A stretch of DNA of 64,000 nt, from positions 724,497-788,496 of the forward strand of contig CAUYUJ010018704.1 in the NCBI GenBank assembly GCA_963575745.1, written 5' to 3'. Below the pieces are notes generated by a model, which was given only the letters and a program-made list of their open reading frames with translations, ran no database searches and was not told where the DNA came from. The position numbers and the translations under genes were made by a program. Of this stretch, positions 10,211-20,636 are shown in pieces. This stretch comes from Prorocentrum cordatum. Taxonomy: Eukaryota > Sar > Dinophyceae > Prorocentrales > Prorocentraceae. Within the stretch, counting starts at the first letter, position 1. The number at the start of each line of letters is the position of its first letter.

Positions 10211-10942
10211 CTGTCCGTCCATTCTTCGTGATCGTGTGTACTCATATGCCCTTTTTGCCCCATCCTCTCCCATTCCTCCCCCTTTCCTCTTCCTTTTCCT
10301 CTTCCTCCTCCTCCTCCTTCTCATCCTTCTCGTGTTTTAGTGCCCCTCCATTACCGAATGTTTTTTCGGTTTCGATTTTATACCAATTTGATTTTCGCAC
10401 AGGCATGGTTCCTGATCAAACCATCCCCCCGCGCCCATCTCCGAATCATCCTCCCAAACTGTCTCCCCCCCCCCTTCCGTCGGAACGGGCAGCTGGCCAG
10501 GCGGCTGGCGGCGCGCCAGCGTTCCAGGGCTGGCTGCGTGCCAGCTTTTGCAGGCCAAGGCCTATGCGTTCGAGAAGAGATCCACTGTGGCGGAAGGGGG
10601 AGGGAGGAGGGGGGGCGAGGAGGAGGAAGGAGGAATGGATAGAGGGAGGAAGGGAAGGAGGGAGGAAAGGAGGGAGGGATGGAAGGACGGAGGGAGGGAG
10701 GAGGAAGGACGATTTCTCTTGGGTGGTGGGGTGGTAGAAAGTGGAGCTTGGACCATGTCTTCGGGAACGCGTAGGCCTGGGCCAAAAACACTACTCCACG
10801 ATGCCGCGAACGAACTGCAGAACCGCCGCCCTTTCGGGCCCCTGGGCTAGGACCTGCCCACGTGCTTGTCCTCTGTCCTCCCCTTTCCTTGGTCCTATCC
10901 ACACTTCGGTTATTCCGTCTACTTTCGTCTTTTCCTCCATCC

Positions 10943-13556
10943 TCACCCCCTCCTTGTATCTGATCCTCCTTCCTTTTTTTGTGCACTATAAATATTCAAT
11001 AAGCAGAGGTGACGCAAGTCCAAAGAATGCCTACCCATACGCACACGTTCACACAATTTTGCTGGGACAAGGTAGATGCTCGATCCCACCGCGCAGCCTG
11101 CGCCACATTTGCTGATGAACCTTTGCCAGTCTTCGGGCTGGTAGCACCAAACCCACCTGGGGTTTAGTGGCGTCTGTCTGGCAAGGTGGAAGAACATGTG
11201 GTGCTTGTTCACGAGACCGTACTTATACTTAGCAGGTACTCGTGACACAGCATGCTGGCACAACGATTGGTAGGTGACCAGAAACCCATCTACAGCAGAA
11301 ACGAGGCGCCGACACTCAGGCTCAGTACGGAATTGCCCCCCTCGGACACAACGTCGTAGAAACGCACCAGGTGTTTGAACATCAACGCACGAGTTCGTAG
11401 GCGAACCTCCCCACCATCATCTGGCGCCGCGTCCTGGAATTCCCTCGAAAGGACCAGGCACACGCGCACTACGCTCCTGGCCTCGGCGGCCTTAATGCTG
11501 TGCGAAAGGGCGGGGAAATCTGCGCGCGGAGACCCTGGGTCCTTCGCGACCATCGACAGCCGAAGGTTCGATAGCCTATGGGGCAAGTCCAGCTCGCGAT
11601 AAATCTCCTGAATGCGAACCCACAACGTGGACACCCTGTCACTGATGCGGAGGTCACGCATCTCTTCGTATATCAGCTCGTAGAGAAGATTTGCAATGGC
11701 GCATCCAGCAACACCTGGGTCAACAGCGTGCATGAGATCGATTGCCAAGCACATGAGGGTAACGCCATATATACTGAAGAGTGGGTGATTGGCTACGAAG
11801 TCGCGCTCATGGAAGGACCAATGGTGTGCGTCCCTAGTCGCGTTCGCGAAATCGTTCCAAGGATTGTCTGTCTTGTTCGCCGTGCAAAGCCAACAAAAAC
11901 GGTCGCCCCCTGGGTGCGGAGTTCCAAGGGAGGTGAAGTATTCGAGGCCCCCTAACACCGAATGGATGAATGCCCTGTATGGAGCCTCTAACACATAAAA
12001 ACTGCCCAGCGACAGCTGCCCTGTCCGAATCTAAAGGCTCATTGTTCCAGTCCGCCGATCCCCCCCCTTGGGAGACACACCCCGCAATGGGGGCACCCAT
12101 GGCCGTGGAGCCTACGCCGCCAGCCGAGCGCGACGACGCCCGCGACGACGGAGGACAAGACGCGACCGCACTTCCAACCGCACCCCCATCGATGACAAGA
12201 AACGACAGCACCTCCAACTATCAAAATTACAAATCCAAATCGTGAACCTGCTAAGCAAAACCACGAAACAACAGAAATCACTCATGCCTCCATTCGACCA
12301 GTCTCTCCCCTCAGCCTTTGGCCATTTCCTTTCACATCGCCATCGCCCCCCCAGCGCCCCTCTCCTGCTGCCGGCCCCATTCCCCCCATTCTCGCCCAAG
12401 TCTACCCCCGCGTGCCGCCGCGCAGATCGCCGAGCCGCCAGGCCAGAGGGAGGAGAAGAGGGGCAGCGACAGGTCGAAGGGCGCCTTGGGTGGGGGGAGA
12501 CGCAAGGAGGGGGAGGGGCGACGGGGGGCGAGAGACTGGGGAATGGGCGAGGCAGAGGATGGGGGTGGGGGGTGGGGGAGGAGGACGGGGTGATTTTGCG
12601 GATGGACCAGGCGAAGCTGTTTTTTATATATATGTATATATGTATATATATATATACAAAGGAGGAAGGAGGCGCTCGGGGGAGATATCTATGGACCAGG
12701 CGAAGCCTTTCTAATCGACAGTGGGGTGCTTACCCTGCGCTAAAGCGTTGAACGACCAGGCTAATATTTTCCAAATTTCCTGCCACGAATCAGACCCGTG
12801 ATGCGCTCCCTTAGCGCAGATGCTAAGAGGGAAGGAAACCAAGTTTAAAGTGAGCGCCTTCGTCTTCCCCACCGCGCCAAGGCCAGTCATCGATACTGAG
12901 GTCAGGGAGTCCCGAGACAGGAATTCAGCCCCATCCCCATGGACCCGAAGAGGGATCATATAATTCTCCCTTGTGTTCCGATTCAACGTCCATACGGGAT
13001 GCCGACGCAAACGAAGGTCAGACCTGAGATCGTTTTTAAAGCACGGCAGGGGGGGGGCAGGGGGGCAGGGATGGCAATCAGGGAAGCCAGGGGTGAGCAT
13101 TGGAGTTCCACTTTGGGGTTTCATTAGTTGAACCTTGAACCATGTCGTAATACCATCCCTGGGTTGCGACCTTGGTCCCTAAACCGTTTCAAAAATCAAA
13201 CAATCTTTTTTTTTTATAAAAAAGCGCCCACCTGGTGGCGTTCTGCCAAACATTCGGCAGCTTGTCTACCGCGAATATGACGTCGAACTCTTCGCGATGA
13301 TGGTGGCACAGGCAGCTGAACCACTCGTGCGGCAAAAGGGCCGCGCACTTCTTGGGCTTCACGCTAGCACTCTTAATGTCCCAGGCATTGATATCGAACA
13401 AGCACGGCTTCGGTAACTGCGACATTCCGAATTTGATCGTGAGCTCATGGTGGATGTTTCCTGGGTTCGAGCCCCAGGTCCCCAGGGAAGCAAGCATTTG
13501 GATCTCATCGTGAACCAGGCCGTCCAAATGCGCAGCGTGTGCTGTTCTTTGAACTT
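10943..13556 (-). CDS. Multi-exon, frameshifted gene with transposase-like signature
   Basis: Not a named family for me, but the pattern recalls a multi-copy dinoflagellate protein family that I suspect is transposon-derived. Exon 13556-13232 starts after TGCAACAG and carries LVHDEIQMLASLGTWGSNPGN and LLPHEWFSCL. It joins through a GT-AG intron (13024-13231, donor AG|GTGGGC, acceptor CTCAG) to an exon beginning 13023. The joined codon AGG is in frame and is followed by HPVWTLNRN, IPLRVHGDGAEF and WQEIWKILAWSFNALAQG. Its end is near 12745 (CAGG|GTAAGC), but the join to the next exon is unresolved. The third coding block (about 12060-10970) has GGLEYF, a CWLC pair with NPWNDF, IDLMHAVDPGV, EPECRRLVSAVDGFL and KHHMFFHLARQTPLNPRWVW. 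Two single-base problems break it: a T run at about 11993-11997 and a six-base C run (plus strand) at 11336-11341. The true start and the 3' end are not clear. Confidence 0.55.
12602..12706. repeat. TA microsatellite bracketed by 16-bp direct repeats
   Basis: ATGGACCAGGCGAAGC occurs at 12602-12617 and again at 12691-12706. Between them lie a T run, about 35 bp of TATATATG/TATA and a GGA-like segment. This looks like an insertion with duplicated target, or an expanded tandem duplication, inside an intron of the surrounding minus-strand gene. Confidence 0.6.
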
Positions 13557-13689
13557 CTGTTGCAGGGATCAGCCCCCATGACCATGAGCTCAGCAGTTTC
13601 GTGCCAAGCTGGGAAAACCCTGCGGCCTGCGGGCGGATGGGGGCCATCTCGGCCAGGCCCACTGGGCCTTCATCGGGGGGGGGGCAATC

Positions 13690-14800
13690 GCCTGGCGTTC
13701 TGCTTCTTAGGCTTAAGAGACATGCTGGCGGAACCTGCAGCCTTGCAGGAAACGTAGCGAGCCCTCGAGCCTGAGATGCAAGCTCGCGGAATTATCGGGG
13801 CCAAACCAACAGAGGCGGTCGACGCAGCGGGTCGGGGGGCACAGGAGGGCGGTCAGGGAAGCGGAGGGGGGGGGGGAGGGAGCGAGAGAGGTTTGGGGCG
13901 GGGCGGGGGCGGAGCGGGCAGGGAGGCCAAGGTCGAGAGGAAGCGGCAGGCGGCGAGAGCAGGGGGTCGGGAAAATGGCAGGGAGGGGGTCGGGGGGGAG
14001 GGGGGCGGGGTAGAGCTCATTAGTTGATTACTAAAAACAAAGCAAGTCGAACATGTTTGGCGTAGCTTTGGAAGCTCGTTTCGTTTGGGGGCAGGTTTTG
14101 TCTAAAGGTTCTCAGCGGGCGTGGAGCCCCCCCCCTCGCATTCCGCCAACGCGCCGCCCCCGTTGGCCTCGCCCCCCAGCGTCCGGCGGCGCAGCGGGCA
14201 GCGGCGCGATGCGCCGAAAAAAAAAACGCAAGCGGTGACCTCTCCCTTGCTGCCGTCTCCTCGCTCACTTGGCCTCCACCAGTTTCGCTCCTTCTTTCCG
14301 CCCCCTGCCTCTGCCTTCCCTCTTTTTCCCTTTCGGCCCTCTCTACCTCTCTTCTGAATAGTCATCTCCCTCCGCGCCTCCGCCCTCCTGGATCTCCCCA
14401 TCTCTATATATCTGCTAAATCGCTCAACCTGGTGCCCGCCTCTCCTAAATACCTCAACCCGTGACGCATTGCTGCGTCTTGCTGATGCGCCGTGCTGTCG
14501 TGCCACGCGTAGTGTCGTTGTGCAGTGTGTATGTTGTCGTGACGCATCGTGCAATTACAGCGCGCGTGCTACATTGTTGTACTGTGAAGCGCGACGCCGA
14601 CCCACGCCGCGCCGACGCTGCCCGTGATGGCGGCTCCAAGGTTGACAGGGGACGGGCGACTACGCGTGGGGGGTGGACGGGGAAACCACTCGCGCCGTGT
14701 GCAACATGTCATGCCACGGGCGTCCGCGCGGCGCACGTGTCCTGGCGCGCGCGCCACGCCTCCCTCGCTCGCTCTGTTGCTCGGGGCGGCAGCACTAACC
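13690..14800. other. Gene-poor stretch
   Basis: Contains a G-rich tract (13855-14010, GGGG/GGAGGG) and mixed CCCT-rich DNA at 14230-14400. No coding block, RNA gene or clear repeat family is supported, apart from short TGCGTC/GTGTCGTTG-like redundancy near 14460-14560. Confidence 0.4.
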
Positions 14801-14802
14801 TA

Positions 14803-15925
14803 CTACTTCGTCATATCACCGATGATGTTCATCATCTGGACCATCTGCACCTGAAAGGGGCCCATGTTGGACATGAGCTTCCCGTTGTTCGGCTTCTTGC
14901 CCGTGGCCCACTCGGCGATGGCCCCCCCGTGCTTGCGGAGGAGCGAGAGCGTCTGGGCAGCATTTATAACAAATGGGTTCCGTCTCCTTCCTCATCCCAG
15001 ACCTCGCCGTCCGAACGTGCCCTCCGCCCCCTGCCAACATCCCCCTTCCCCCATCTTCGCGCGCAATATCCAAAGGACCCCCCACCCCCCCCTCCACGAC
15101 CACGGCCCCCTCCGTCTTCATCCTCCGACGCATCAGGCCAACAATGCGCGGCGGCGCGCCGAGTGGGTCTGGGGACGGGACAAGGCTTCTGAAGGGGCTC
15201 CTCCTCCTCCTCCTCACCCTCCTCCGCCTTCCTCCTGGTCCTTCTCGTCCTCGTCCTCCTCCTACTCCTCGCCCTCCTCATTGACCAACAGGCCAAGCCA
15301 GATGGCGGGGGGCGCGGGGTTTGGAGATCGGGGGGAAGGGCGCAGGAGGAGGCGGGGGGAGGCAGGATGTAGGAGGCACGAGGCAGGAGGGCGGATGGAG
15401 GAGGCACGGGGTAGGAGGAGGAGGAGGAGGAGGATGGGGGAGGAGGAGGAGGAGGAGGAGGAGGAGGAGGAGGGGGGGAGGAGGAAGAGGAGGAGGAGGA
15501 GGAAGAGGAGGAGGAGGGGGGGGGGAGCATGAGGAGGATCAGCGAGCGAGCGTCAGGCCTTCTTGGCCTTGTCGGCAAGCCTCCCGTTCCACTCGACCCA
15601 AGATTTGTTGTTCAAGTAGCCCATCGTGTAGTCGTTCATCGCCTGTGGCGCGTTGTTCTTGTCATGGGCACTCCCGTTCCGTGCCCCCTGCCTTCCGCAT
15701 CTACACCTTATCGCTAGCCTCCTGCGCCTCCCCCCATCGCCAAGTGACTCCGCGTCGCCATCGTGCTCCTACATATTTCGGTTCCGCGCTCAGAGGACCG
15801 TCCTCTTCCTCTCCCCCCGACCCCCTCTACCCATCCCCACCCTGCCCCCGCACCCGCCCAACCCATTCCCAACCCGAACGGCTACTCTACCTCCCCCCCA
15901 CCCCCCCCCCCCCCCCCCCCCCCCC

Positions 15926-15963
<38 letters not shown>

Positions 15964-16177
15964 ACCCCCCCCACTCGCCCCCCCCCCCCCCCCCACCCCC
16001 CGCCCCCCACCCCCGCCGACGCCGAAAAGCAAAAAAGCAAAAGGCTGTCCGAGAGGCACTCGCCGAACACCTTCACCACCTCGCCGTAGTCCTCCTCCTC
16101 CTTCAGGTCGCTGGCCTTGAACGTCTGGATGTCAGAGTTCAACGCGCGGAGCTTCTTGATCTGCTTGGTCTCCTCTC
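14803..16177 (-). CDS. Last three exons of an unknown gene (GT-AG and GC-AG introns)
   Basis: Exons 16177-16071, 15657-15559 and 14952-14803 (stop at 14805-14803) join in a single frame. Exon a reads ETKQIKKLRALNSDIQTFKA, then SDLKEEEDYGEVVK; exon b NNAPQAMNDYTMGYLNNKSW, then VEWNGRLADKAKK; exon c TLSLLRKHGGAIAEWATGKK, then LMSNMGPFQVQMVQMMNII and GDMTK-stop. The first intron is GT-AG (16070-15658) and contains the C-rich tract. The second is GC-AG (15558-14953), a donor type dinoflagellates use. Both are phase 0. The start of exon a abuts a short dispersed repeat, and upstream exons were not found. The product is small, charged and Met/Gln rich at the end; no function is inferred. Confidence 0.6.
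15892..16010. repeat. C-homopolymer-rich tract
   Basis: More than 100 bp of nearly pure C with a few CAC/CGC interruptions, inside the first intron of the minus-strand gene at 14803-16177. Such a tract is error-prone to sequence. Confidence 0.9.
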
Positions 16178-16225
16178 CTTACCTAGACGTAGCAGGGTGC
16201 TTGGGTGCTCGGTGTATCCCCCTCC
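16178..16225 (-). repeat. Short dispersed repeat at a splice acceptor, copy 1
   Basis: Minus strand reads GCACCCAAGCACCCTGCTAC then GTCTAGGTAAG and stops where the exon of the 14803-16177 gene begins. The same 30-plus bases occur on the plus strand at 40700-40735. A looser similarity (TATATA/GCGCATA/GCATGCAT-like DNA) extends about 100 bp farther in both places. Confidence 0.6.
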
Positions 16226-16859
16226 CCCTTCCTTCACTGCCCGTCTCTTCGTCCTTTCCCTTTTGGGGCCGATGCCGTATGCGTATGCGTGGGCGTATAT
16301 AGTACATGCACATATGCATTATTGGGGGTATGTCGGTATGCGCGTTTGTACGTTCAGGTTTATGCTATTATGGTTTGGTTACCCATCGTTTTCTTTATCA
16401 TCGTATATCCCGTTTTGTTGGTTATAGAGTTATTTGTGTTGGCGTTGACGTTGTTGCTGATGTTGATGAGGACGGCGATGAGGATCATGATTCTAATGTT
16501 GTTGATGATGGTGTTGATGGAGGAAAGTACGTAGCATTCCCTGAGTTCGGAAGGCAGTCATCCTCGGGCCCATTCAGCCAATCATGGCTTCCAAATCAGC
16601 ATCTGTGAGCTCGACAGGCTCGACGCGCCCAGCGCACTGTCAAATCTCCAGGCCCTCAGATCGTCAGAGGACTAACGTGACTACGATTGTCACTCGGATC
16701 CCGCGGGTACCCTTGACATCGAAATCCGCATTCGCGGCCGCGCGCGTTCCCCACTTGCCCCTTCTCCCCACTGCTCACCCGCCATTGAAATACGAGTGAG
16801 GAGCATCAAGGGGGAGGGGGGTGGGAACGCTCGCCACCGTGAGGGTGGATTTCAGGACA

Positions 16860-17330
16860 CTCTGAGGCCGCCGGATGGCAAAGTATGATGAATTTGTCAA
16901 GGCCTTTCGCTGTAACGAACCTGCCGACATTCGCCAAAACCCTGACGCTGTTCGTTTCGCTCCGGGTGCTCTGAGGAGGCGCAGAACGAGTAGGACAATG
17001 AAAAAGAAAGGTACGGGGAGGGCGAGGGGGGCGAGAAGGAGGGGGAGGCGGAGGAAGGAGTAGGAGTGAAAAGGGAGGAGGAGGGGGGAGGAGGAGGATG
17101 TTAATGCGAGGAGGCCTGCCAGATGGCTTCTGCAGCCCGTTCTGCGGTAAGCAGCGCCCCCCGTTCCTAATCCAACCTCTCCATGCTCGCTTGTCAGCCA
17201 TGGAAACAACATTGGGCGTGGGGCCTCGGAGCGATGGAGCCCATGCGGAGCCAGGTGGGCCCTTGAGAACAGCAATGGCTTCAGAAACTCGAGGGGGGAG
17301 GAGGACAGGAGGAGGAGGAAGCCGAGGAGG
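16860..17330 (-). CDS. Possible exons, unknown product
   Basis: Two segments in the same minus-strand frame look less like shadow text than their surroundings: about 17290-17105 (EAIAVLKGPPGSAWAPSL, then VVSMADKRAWRGWIRNGG) and about 16985-16865 (RVLANVGRFVTAKGLDKFII, then LCHPAASECPEI). They are separated by GGA/CCT DNA that could be intron. No domain is recognised and splice sites are not convincing. Confidence 0.25.
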
Positions 17331-17701
17331 AGGAGGAAGCTGAGGATGAGGAGGACGAAGGGGCGGAAGGGGGGGGCGCGGGGCCCCCCGCCGGCCGGCC
17401 GCGTGGAGAGAGAGGGAGAGAGAAGGGGAGGGAGGCTGTTGCCACTCCAGGTCTTGGCGCCCCCCATACACCCTCTGCTCCTCATTCCTCGTCTGCGCTC
17501 CCTCAACGCGTTCCTTCTTCCTCTTATTCTTGATATTCCTCCGTCGCTCAGTGTGACCGTTCGTATCCTCACAATCCTCCTCATCATCGGCCTATTTCCA
17601 GAATAGCTCTTCCATTGGTTGCTTACTTGGCAAATTCCAGACAGCGAGCGTCCTCAACCAGGCGCCAGCTGAGACCCGCTACCCTAAGATTGACGCGCTC
17701 A

Positions 17702-19231
17702 GAAAGGGAACATGCAAGGAGGGATCGTGTACCCTTTTTTGGCCTTCTTGGGTGTTACGAAATCGTCTTGAAATTTATCGAATACAGGCTGATTGATAAT
17801 CCCCACGGCGATCAAGCTGCGAATAAGCACTCTCTCCATCACGTTGACTGAAAAACTATTCCCCAGCATTTTACCGAATTGTGAGTTGGAAATCCCGTCG
17901 AGGTTCAGCTCGCTGTAGTTGAAGCCCTGAAGCCCAGCCATGATGACCGGCCCCATCATGCGGCCATATTTCAGCAGAAAGAAGCCACCTAGTAGAGGTG
18001 GGCTCTTCTCCTCCTCCTCCTCTTCCTCCTCATCCTCCTCCCCCCCATCATCCCCCCAAACCCTGGAACGTTTTTCTCCCAAAACAATGCCCCAAGATAG
18101 GGAAGGTTGCGAGTTCGATCGCTGGGCCAAGGCCATCCGAATATTTCAATATCAGGGGGGAAAGGGGAACGGGCGGTGGAACGAACAGTGGGGTTGATGC
18201 ATGTGATGAGATGCTTTTCATGCAAGCTGACCTTGAGCCCCTCGGCTCGCTGTAATGCAGGGGCTGTACCCGACAGTGTGGGTGTGGAAGTCCTTCGACG
18301 CGTGGATGTCCACGCACGCATTCAGGTCAAACGGGTTCAAGCCCTGGCCGATCAGCTTCTTAGTGGTAGCGAAAAGCGCAGCGCGAGCAGTCTTATGCAT
18401 GGTGTGCACATATTGCGACAGCGGCTTGATGTGCAGGCCTGACGTAAACGCGCCAAAGTTCAAGGAGGGCACCGGCTCAGGCCAGGAGAACTCGTTGGCG
18501 ATGTTGGCAACAGCTAAACCAACGATGTAGATGCGGGTCCGGCTGTGGGGCAGTCCATTCTCCAAGGTGTTGAGGCGTTGGACCGAGATTTGGTAGCGCT
18601 GCTTGCCACGGCTGTCCTTGATGCCAGCAAGCTGGGAAAACAAAAGGCGCGTGAATGCCTCAAAGCGTTTGGTCATCAACCCTCCAACGTTCTCTAACAC
18701 AAAGATTTTAGGCTTATGCAGCCTGGTGTAGCTTATCATTTTGAATGCTATCAACCCGCGCCCTCGAGAATCCTTGGGGCCCTCCTTCTCGCCCAAGAGA
18801 CTAAACGGTTGGCAGCTAAAGCCGCCGGCGTAGACGTCAACTTCAGCCATGATGCGCGGTGGGCGCTCTTCGATATTATCATAGAGCGAAACAACATCGG
18901 GCCAGTTCTGATTGATGAATTTTCGGCAACTCTCATCCCACTCGGTCGCGAACTCGTGCTGCACCGAAACACCAATCGATTTCAAAGAAAACATCTCGGT
19001 GCACATTCCTGAACATTCTGACCCAACGCGCACGACCACATCTGTCAATGCATTCCTGCTCTTGCGCATGTTGGCTGCCCATGTCTTGCTGTAAGATGTC
19101 CGGTATTTGGTCTGGACCAGTGGCTGGCGCGCCGCGGCCGCGGGCGCAGCTGCGGGTCGGCGTTTCACCGTGGGCATTGGTGGCATGCTGGGTGCCGCGG
19201 CCGGTCGGCGCCTCAACTTTGACGCTGGCAT
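17702..19231 (-). CDS. DNA (cytosine-5) methyltransferase, two exons, 429 aa
   Basis: Transfers a methyl group from S-adenosylmethionine to C5 of cytosine in DNA. Start ATG at 19231; exon 1 19231-18232, GT-AG intron 18231-17989 (donor CTCAAG|GTCAGC, acceptor CTCTACTAG), exon 2 17988-17702. The join is in frame and gives 429 codons. All core motifs are present in order: I (VRVGSECSGMCTEMF, residues 68-81), II/III region (ATEWDES ... YDNIEE), IV with catalytic Cys140 (GGFSCQPFSLLG), VI (VLENVGGL, Glu180-Asn181-Val182), VIII (LPHSRTRIYIVG, Arg231/Arg233), IX (SPCITASRG), X (MLGNSFSVNVMERVL, about 374-388). The N-terminal ~60 residues are Arg/Ala/Pro rich with two RRRPAAAP-like repeats; no chromatin-reading domain is seen. 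Such compact enzymes occur alone and inside dinoflagellate retrotransposons; no reverse transcriptase adjoins this one. A spliced-leader look-alike lies 15 nt upstream. Confidence 0.92.
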
Positions 19232-19245
19232 GTTGGCGTGCCGAC

Positions 19246-19265
19246 CTAGAGCCCAAAAAGGGCTA
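19246..19265 (-). promoter_or_regulatory. Possible degenerate relict spliced leader upstream of the methyltransferase
   Basis: Minus strand TAGCCCTTTTTGGGCTCTAG ends 14 nt before the ATG at 19231. Aligned with the dinoflagellate leader (…TAGCCATTTTGGCTCAAG) it needs two inserted bases and two substitutions. The sequence is also a simple hairpin (AGCCC-TTTTT-GGGCT), so chance or another role is possible. Confidence 0.35.
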
Positions 19266-19295
19266 TATATTGGTGATGAGGTGACGATGGGATGA

Positions 19296-19983
19296 GATGA
19301 AATGCAGCCTGAGGAGGAGCAGCGGGAAGATGAGGAGAAAGAAGAGGAGAAGGAGAGGTAGGAGAGAGGAAGAGCCAGAGGGGGCCCGACAATTAGGAGT
19401 GAGTTATCGCTAGCATTTGTCTCGCCAACTTGCGAATCGCCAGAATTTTTCCAGGGGGCGCTGGGATCGCACAGACGGCCGCGCCGACGTTTTTCAGGGC
19501 CCCTGTTCCAAGAGCGAAACGTCTTACCGGAGCGAATCGACCAACCGCAACGTGCCAGAAATGAGACACACAGGCTGCACCGGCAGAGATTCATTGCTTA
19601 TGCCAGAGGAGGCAGGAGAAGGGGGAGGAGGAGCAGGAGATGGAGGAAGGAAGAGGGGCCTCGAAGGATGAAACACAGCTTGAGGAGGAGCAGCAGGAAG
19701 ATGAGGAGGAAGAAGAGGAGAAGGAGAGGTAGGAGAGAGGAAGTGCCAGAGGGGCCCCGACAATTCGGAGCGAGTTATCGTTAGCATCTGCCTCGCCGAC
19801 TTGCGAATCGCCAAAATCCTTCCAGGGGGCGCTGGGATCGCACAGACGGCCTTGCCGACGGATATGTTACATGTTCAAGGCCCCCACCAGGTTTTCCAAG
19901 AGCGAAACTACTTCTCGGAGCGGATCTATCAACCGCAACGTGCCAGAAATGACGCGCACAGGCTGCACCGGCAGAGATTGCGC
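19296..19983. repeat. Tandem duplication, period ~372 bp
   Basis: Unit A starts at 19296 (GATGAAATGCAGCCTGAGG) and unit B at 19668 (GATGAAACACAGCTTGAGG). Both run through a GGA-rich part, then GAGTTATCGYTAGCATYTG, ACTTGCGAATCGCCA, CCAGGGGGCGCTGGGATCGC and AACCGCAACGTGCCAGAAAT, and end GCTGCACCGGCAGAGATT. They differ by scattered substitutions and small indels. The pair lies just upstream of the methyltransferase. Confidence 0.85.
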
Positions 19984-20636
19984 AGTCCAGTGGAGTCAGG
20001 GGGAGGACGATGAGGAGGAGCAGGAGATGGAGGAATGAAGAGGAGCCTCGAAGGAGGAGAAGGAAGAGCGAATTGGACGAGGAAAGGGGGGCGAAGGAAG
20101 GAGGAAGAGGGCAGCAGCAAGAGGGACAGGATGGGACTGGAGAGAGTCTGATGTCTCCACGCGGCACCCCGCGGCGTCTGAAAAAAGAAAGCCCAAGGAA
20201 AAAGCACGGAAGAGGGGCGCCTCACCGGCGCGGCGCTCCTAGGAGCGGCTGCTCGCAGAACTTGTAGGGCATCAGTGCAGATGGCATAGCATGTGACCCC
20301 CACCCATGCCCACAATTCCCCTCGAAGTGCTGATGAAACTCAGCACGCTATGCCAGGGCCCCACATAATAGCATTACACACTCGTTGCCCGCGGTCCCGC
20401 CGACCCTGCAGCAGCTCTAAGAAAATGCCGCCAGGCGCCAGACGCGTTTAAACTCAGATCGCCATCGACGTAATCGTCATCGTAGTCGGTGTCGTCATCG
20501 TTTTCAATGTCGTCATCGTCGTTGTCATCTCCTTCTCCTCCTCATCCTCCTCCTCTTCCTCCTCCTCCTCCTCGCCCTATCCTCCTCCTCATCCTCCTCC
20601 TCCTCCTCCTCCAGCTGGGCTGCAGCAGCGGGGCGC

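Noticed and set aside
13448-13490. tRNA-like T-arm (CTGGG TTCGAGC CCCAG) on the plus strand
   Set aside because: No D-arm, anticodon arm or matching acceptor stem at the right distance, and the minus strand is a coding exon here.
15321-16427. Long open plus-strand frame (368 codons)
   Set aside because: Made of GGA and poly-C tracts and antisense to real minus-strand exons.
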